Below, in pieces: positions 7,088-9,212 of a stretch of DNA of 9,212 nucleotides. The notes under the pieces were generated by a model. The model searched no databases and was not told the origin of the DNA. It saw nothing but the letters and a program-made list of their open reading frames with translations. The translations under genes and the position numbers were made by a program. Positions within the stretch are counted from its first letter, which is position 1; every line of letters begins with the position of its first letter. The stretch is from positions 1 to 9,212 of the forward strand of contig DDES01000156.1 in the NCBI GenBank assembly GCA_002336765.1. Direction: 5' to 3'. Source of the stretch: Novosphingobium sp. UBA1948. GTDB taxonomy: Bacteria > Pseudomonadota > Alphaproteobacteria > Sphingomonadales > Sphingomonadaceae.

Positions 7088-9212
7088 ATGATCAAGGCCG
7101 GACTGCACCACCTCACCCGTTATCGTTATAACAAGCCCATCCGGCTCGGCCCGCAGGTGATCCGCCTGCGCCCCGCCCCGCATAGCCGCACGGCGGTGCC
7201 CAATTACTCGCTGAAAATCAGCCCCGCCAACCATTTCATCAACTGGCAGCAGGATCCGCATGGCAACTGGCTGGCGCGGCTGGTGTTTCCCGATCCGGTG
7301 GATCATTTCAGCATCGAGGTCGATCTGCTGGCCGATCTGGCGGTCATCAATCCCTTCGATTTCTTTGTCGAGGATTATGCCGAAAACACCCCCTTCACCT
7401 ATGCTCCCGCGCTGAAGGAAGATCTGGCGGCCTATTTCGACTGCGAGCCGCAAGGGATCCTGTTCGAGGCGCTTTACGAGCGTTTTGCCAAGACCGAACA
7501 GCGCACCATCGACTTCCTCGTCGATGTGAACCGCGCGGTGTTCGATGCGGTGAATTATGTGATCCGCATGGAGGCGGGCGTGCAAACGCCGGAGGAAACG
7601 CTGTCCATCGGCTCGGGTTCCTGCCGTGATTCGGCGTGGCTGCTGGTGCAGATGCTGCGGCGTCTGGGCTTTGCGGCGCGTTTTGTCTCGGGCTATTCGC
7701 TGCAACTGACCCCCGATGTGGTGCCGGTTGAGGGCCCCAAGGGCGTTGCGCAGGATGTCTGCGACCTCCACGCCTGGGCCGAGGCTTTTGTGCCGGGCGC
7801 GGGCTGGATCGCCATGGATGCCACCAGCGGCATGCTATGCGGCGAGGGACATATTCCCCTCGCTGCCACACCGCATTACCGCTCCGCCGCGCCGATCGAG
7901 GGCATGGCCGAACCCGCCGAAGTGGATTTCCATTTCGAGATGGCAATCCACCGCATCCACGAAGCGGTGCGCATCACCAAGCCCTTCACCGACGAACGCT
8001 GGGACGCGCTGCTGGCGCTGGGCGATCGCGTGGACGAGGATATTGCGCGGCAGGACATGCGGCTCACCATCGGTGGCGAGCCGACCTTCATCCGCGATGG
8101 CGATTTCGAGGCGCCCGAGTGGAATGGCGATGCGGTCGGCCCCACCAAGGCCGTGTTTGCCGACAGGCTGATCCGCAAGATGCGCGAGAAATTTGCCCCT
8201 CACGCCCTGCTGCATCACGGGCAGGGCAAGTGGTATCCAGGCGAAAGCCTGCCGCGCTGGGGCTATTCGCTCTATTGGCGAAAGGATGGCGTGCCGGTGT
8301 GGCAGGATGCCAGCCTGATCGCGGGCGATGTGCTGCCCGATGAAGCCAAACCAGCCCCCATCCCCCCCGAAGCCGCGCAGACCGCGCTGGCGGCAATGGC
8401 CGAAAGGCTGGGCGTGGAACCGGAATTCGTCCAGCCGGTCTATGAGGATGCGGTGGAATGGATCGTCAAGGAGGCCGAGCTTCCCGACAACACCGATCCG
8501 GCCGACCCCAAGCTGGATGATCCCGAAGTGCGCGCCCGCTTCATGCGGACGTTCCAGCGCGGCCTGTCCAAGCCGGTGGGCTATGTGTTGCCGGTGCAGG
8601 CATGGCAGGCGGCACAGGCGCCGCTTCATCGCTGGCGGTCCGAGCAATGGCGCACGCGGCGTGGCGCCTTGTTTGCCGTGCCGGGCGACAGCGTGCTGGG
8701 CTATCGTCTGCCGCTGGGTTCGCTGCCCTATGTGCCGCCCTCGGCCTATCCCTATATCAACCCGCAGGACCCCGCCGAGCCACGCGGCGCGCTGCCCGAT
8801 TTCGCCGCCGAGGCCGAGGCCCGCCTTGCGAGCATCAGGGAAGCCAAGATCCGCGAGGACCGCGCTCAGCCCCCGCAGGCCAGCCAGCGCGTGGCCGACG
8901 CAGCAGGCCATGCCGCGCAGGAACGCGTCGAGCAGGTGGCCATCGAGGGCGCCGTCCGCACCGCTTTGACGGTGGAGAGCAAGGGCGACCATCTTTGCGT
9001 CTTTCTGCCACCAGTGGAAAAGCTGGAGGACTATCTCGATCTGATCGCCGCAGTGGAAGCGGTGGCGCGCGAGCATCGCCTGCCGGTGCGTATCGAAGGC
9101 TATCCCCCTCCCGCCGATCCGCGGCTGACGGTGATGAAAATCACCCCCGACCCCGGCGTGATCGAGGTGAATATCCAGCCCGCCGCCTCGTGGCGCGAGA
9201 GTGTGGAGATCA
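7088..9212 (+). CDS. Transglutaminase-like/DUF2126 protein, C-terminus cut by window edge
   Basis: About 708 residues are visible of a family usually near 1,100. The N-terminus LHHLTRYRYNKPIRLGPQ-IRLRP is the beta-rich domain that precedes bacterial transglutaminase-like domains. The papain-like triad is present: Cys179 in GSGSCRDSAWLL, His228 in DLHAWAEAF, and Asp244 in MDATSG. From about residue 325 the DUF2126 region follows, with RLTIGGEPTF (GGEPTF at 329-334), GPTKAVFADRL, GQGKWYPGE (378-386) and the RRGALFAVPGDSVLGYRLPL stretch. A charged, Ala/Glu-rich linker precedes the final visible part. There is no signal peptide, so it is probably cytoplasmic. The start has no good Shine-Dalgarno sequence, but the N-terminus fits the family. 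Such proteins commonly neighbour circularly permuted ATP-grasp and alpha-E (DUF403) genes in predicted peptide-ligation or peptide-processing clusters; those genes would lie to the right. The reaction is not established. Confidence 0.92.
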   Translation, partial: MIKAGLHHLTRYRYNKPIRLGPQVIRLRPAPHSRTAVPNYSLKISPANHFINWQQDPHGNWLARLVFPDPVDHFSIEVDLLADLAVINPFDFFVEDYAENTPFTYAPALKEDLAAYFDCEPQGILFEALYERFAKTEQRTIDFLVDVNRAVFDAVNYVIRMEAGVQTPEETLSIGSGSCRDSAWLLVQMLRRLGFAARFVSGYSLQLTPDVVPVEGPKGVAQDVCDLHAWAEAFVPGAGWIAMDATSGMLCGEGHIPLAATPHYRSAAPIEGMAEPAEVDFHFEMAIHRIHEAVRITKPFTDERWDALLALGDRVDEDIARQDMRLTIGGEPTFIRDGDFEAPEWNGDAVGPTKAVFADRLIRKMREKFAPHALLHHGQGKWYPGESLPRWGYSLYWRKDGVPVWQDASLIAGDVLPDEAKPAPIPPEAAQTALAAMAERLGVEPEFVQPVYEDAVEWIVKEAELPDNTDPADPKLDDPEVRARFMRTFQRGLSKPVGYVLPVQAWQAAQAPLHRWRSEQWRTRRGALFAVPGDSVLGYRLPLGSLPYVPPSAYPYINPQDPAEPRGALPDFAAEAEARLASIREAKIREDRAQPPQASQRVADAAGHAAQERVEQVAIEGAVRTALTVESKGDHLCVFLPPVEKLEDYLDLIAAVEAVAREHRLPVRIEGYPPPADPRLTVMKITPDPGVIEVNIQPAASWRESVEI

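Noticed and set aside
6998..7771. Possible N-terminal extension of alanine racemase to 630 residues
   Set aside because: The extra 258 codons lie antisense to the transglutaminase domain, and the 372-residue form is the normal racemase length with a ribosome binding site.
7835..9076. Minus-strand open frame of 413 codons inside the DUF2126 gene
   Set aside because: The plus frame carries GGEPTF, GQGKWYPGE and other DUF2126 motifs throughout. The minus frame shows none of any family.

Overview
The window looks like chromosome from an alphaproteobacterium of the Sphingomonadales (Novosphingobium/Sphingobium-like). Base composition is strongly GC-rich, with G/C in third codon positions. The large TonB-dependent receptor has the sphingomonad layout: a 'DEIVVLGSRI' TonB box followed by a 'DLRGLGPNHTLVLVNGRR' plug motif. 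High third-position GC also leaves long open frames antisense to every real gene; none of these is supported as coding. There are five genes, two of them cut by the window edges, and no RNA gene, mobile element or CRISPR array.

Left half: a minus-strand gene runs off the left edge (1-1404). It encodes an exported two-domain enzyme, a complete cyanophycinase-type serine peptidase (S51) followed by the first part of an isoaspartyl-peptidase/plant-type asparaginase (Ntn-hydrolase) domain. It is divergent from a complete TonB-dependent outer-membrane receptor (1557-4418). The 152 bp between them hold two inverted repeats that could be operators. A perfect 17-bp-stem hairpin follows the receptor gene. 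Next, on the same strand, is a FucP/GluP-type MFS transporter (4571-5866).

Right half: a minus-strand alanine racemase gene (5879-6997) converges on the transporter gene with only 12 bp between stop codons. It is divergent, across 90 bp, from a large gene that leaves the right edge (7088-9212) and encodes a transglutaminase-like/DUF2126 protein.

Working model (inference): the left three genes form a scavenging locus. The receptor would bring an outside polymer or peptide into the periplasm. The exported fusion enzyme would cut it to beta-aspartyl dipeptides and then to free amino acids, the two steps of cyanophycin breakdown. The role of the sugar-type MFS carrier in that model is unclear. 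The right-hand pair may be a separate unit: DUF2126 proteins usually sit with ATP-grasp/alpha-E amide-bond-forming genes, which would lie beyond the right edge. The most notable point is the exported cyanophycinase-isoaspartyl peptidase fusion, whose second domain has an altered beginning and a shortened loop.
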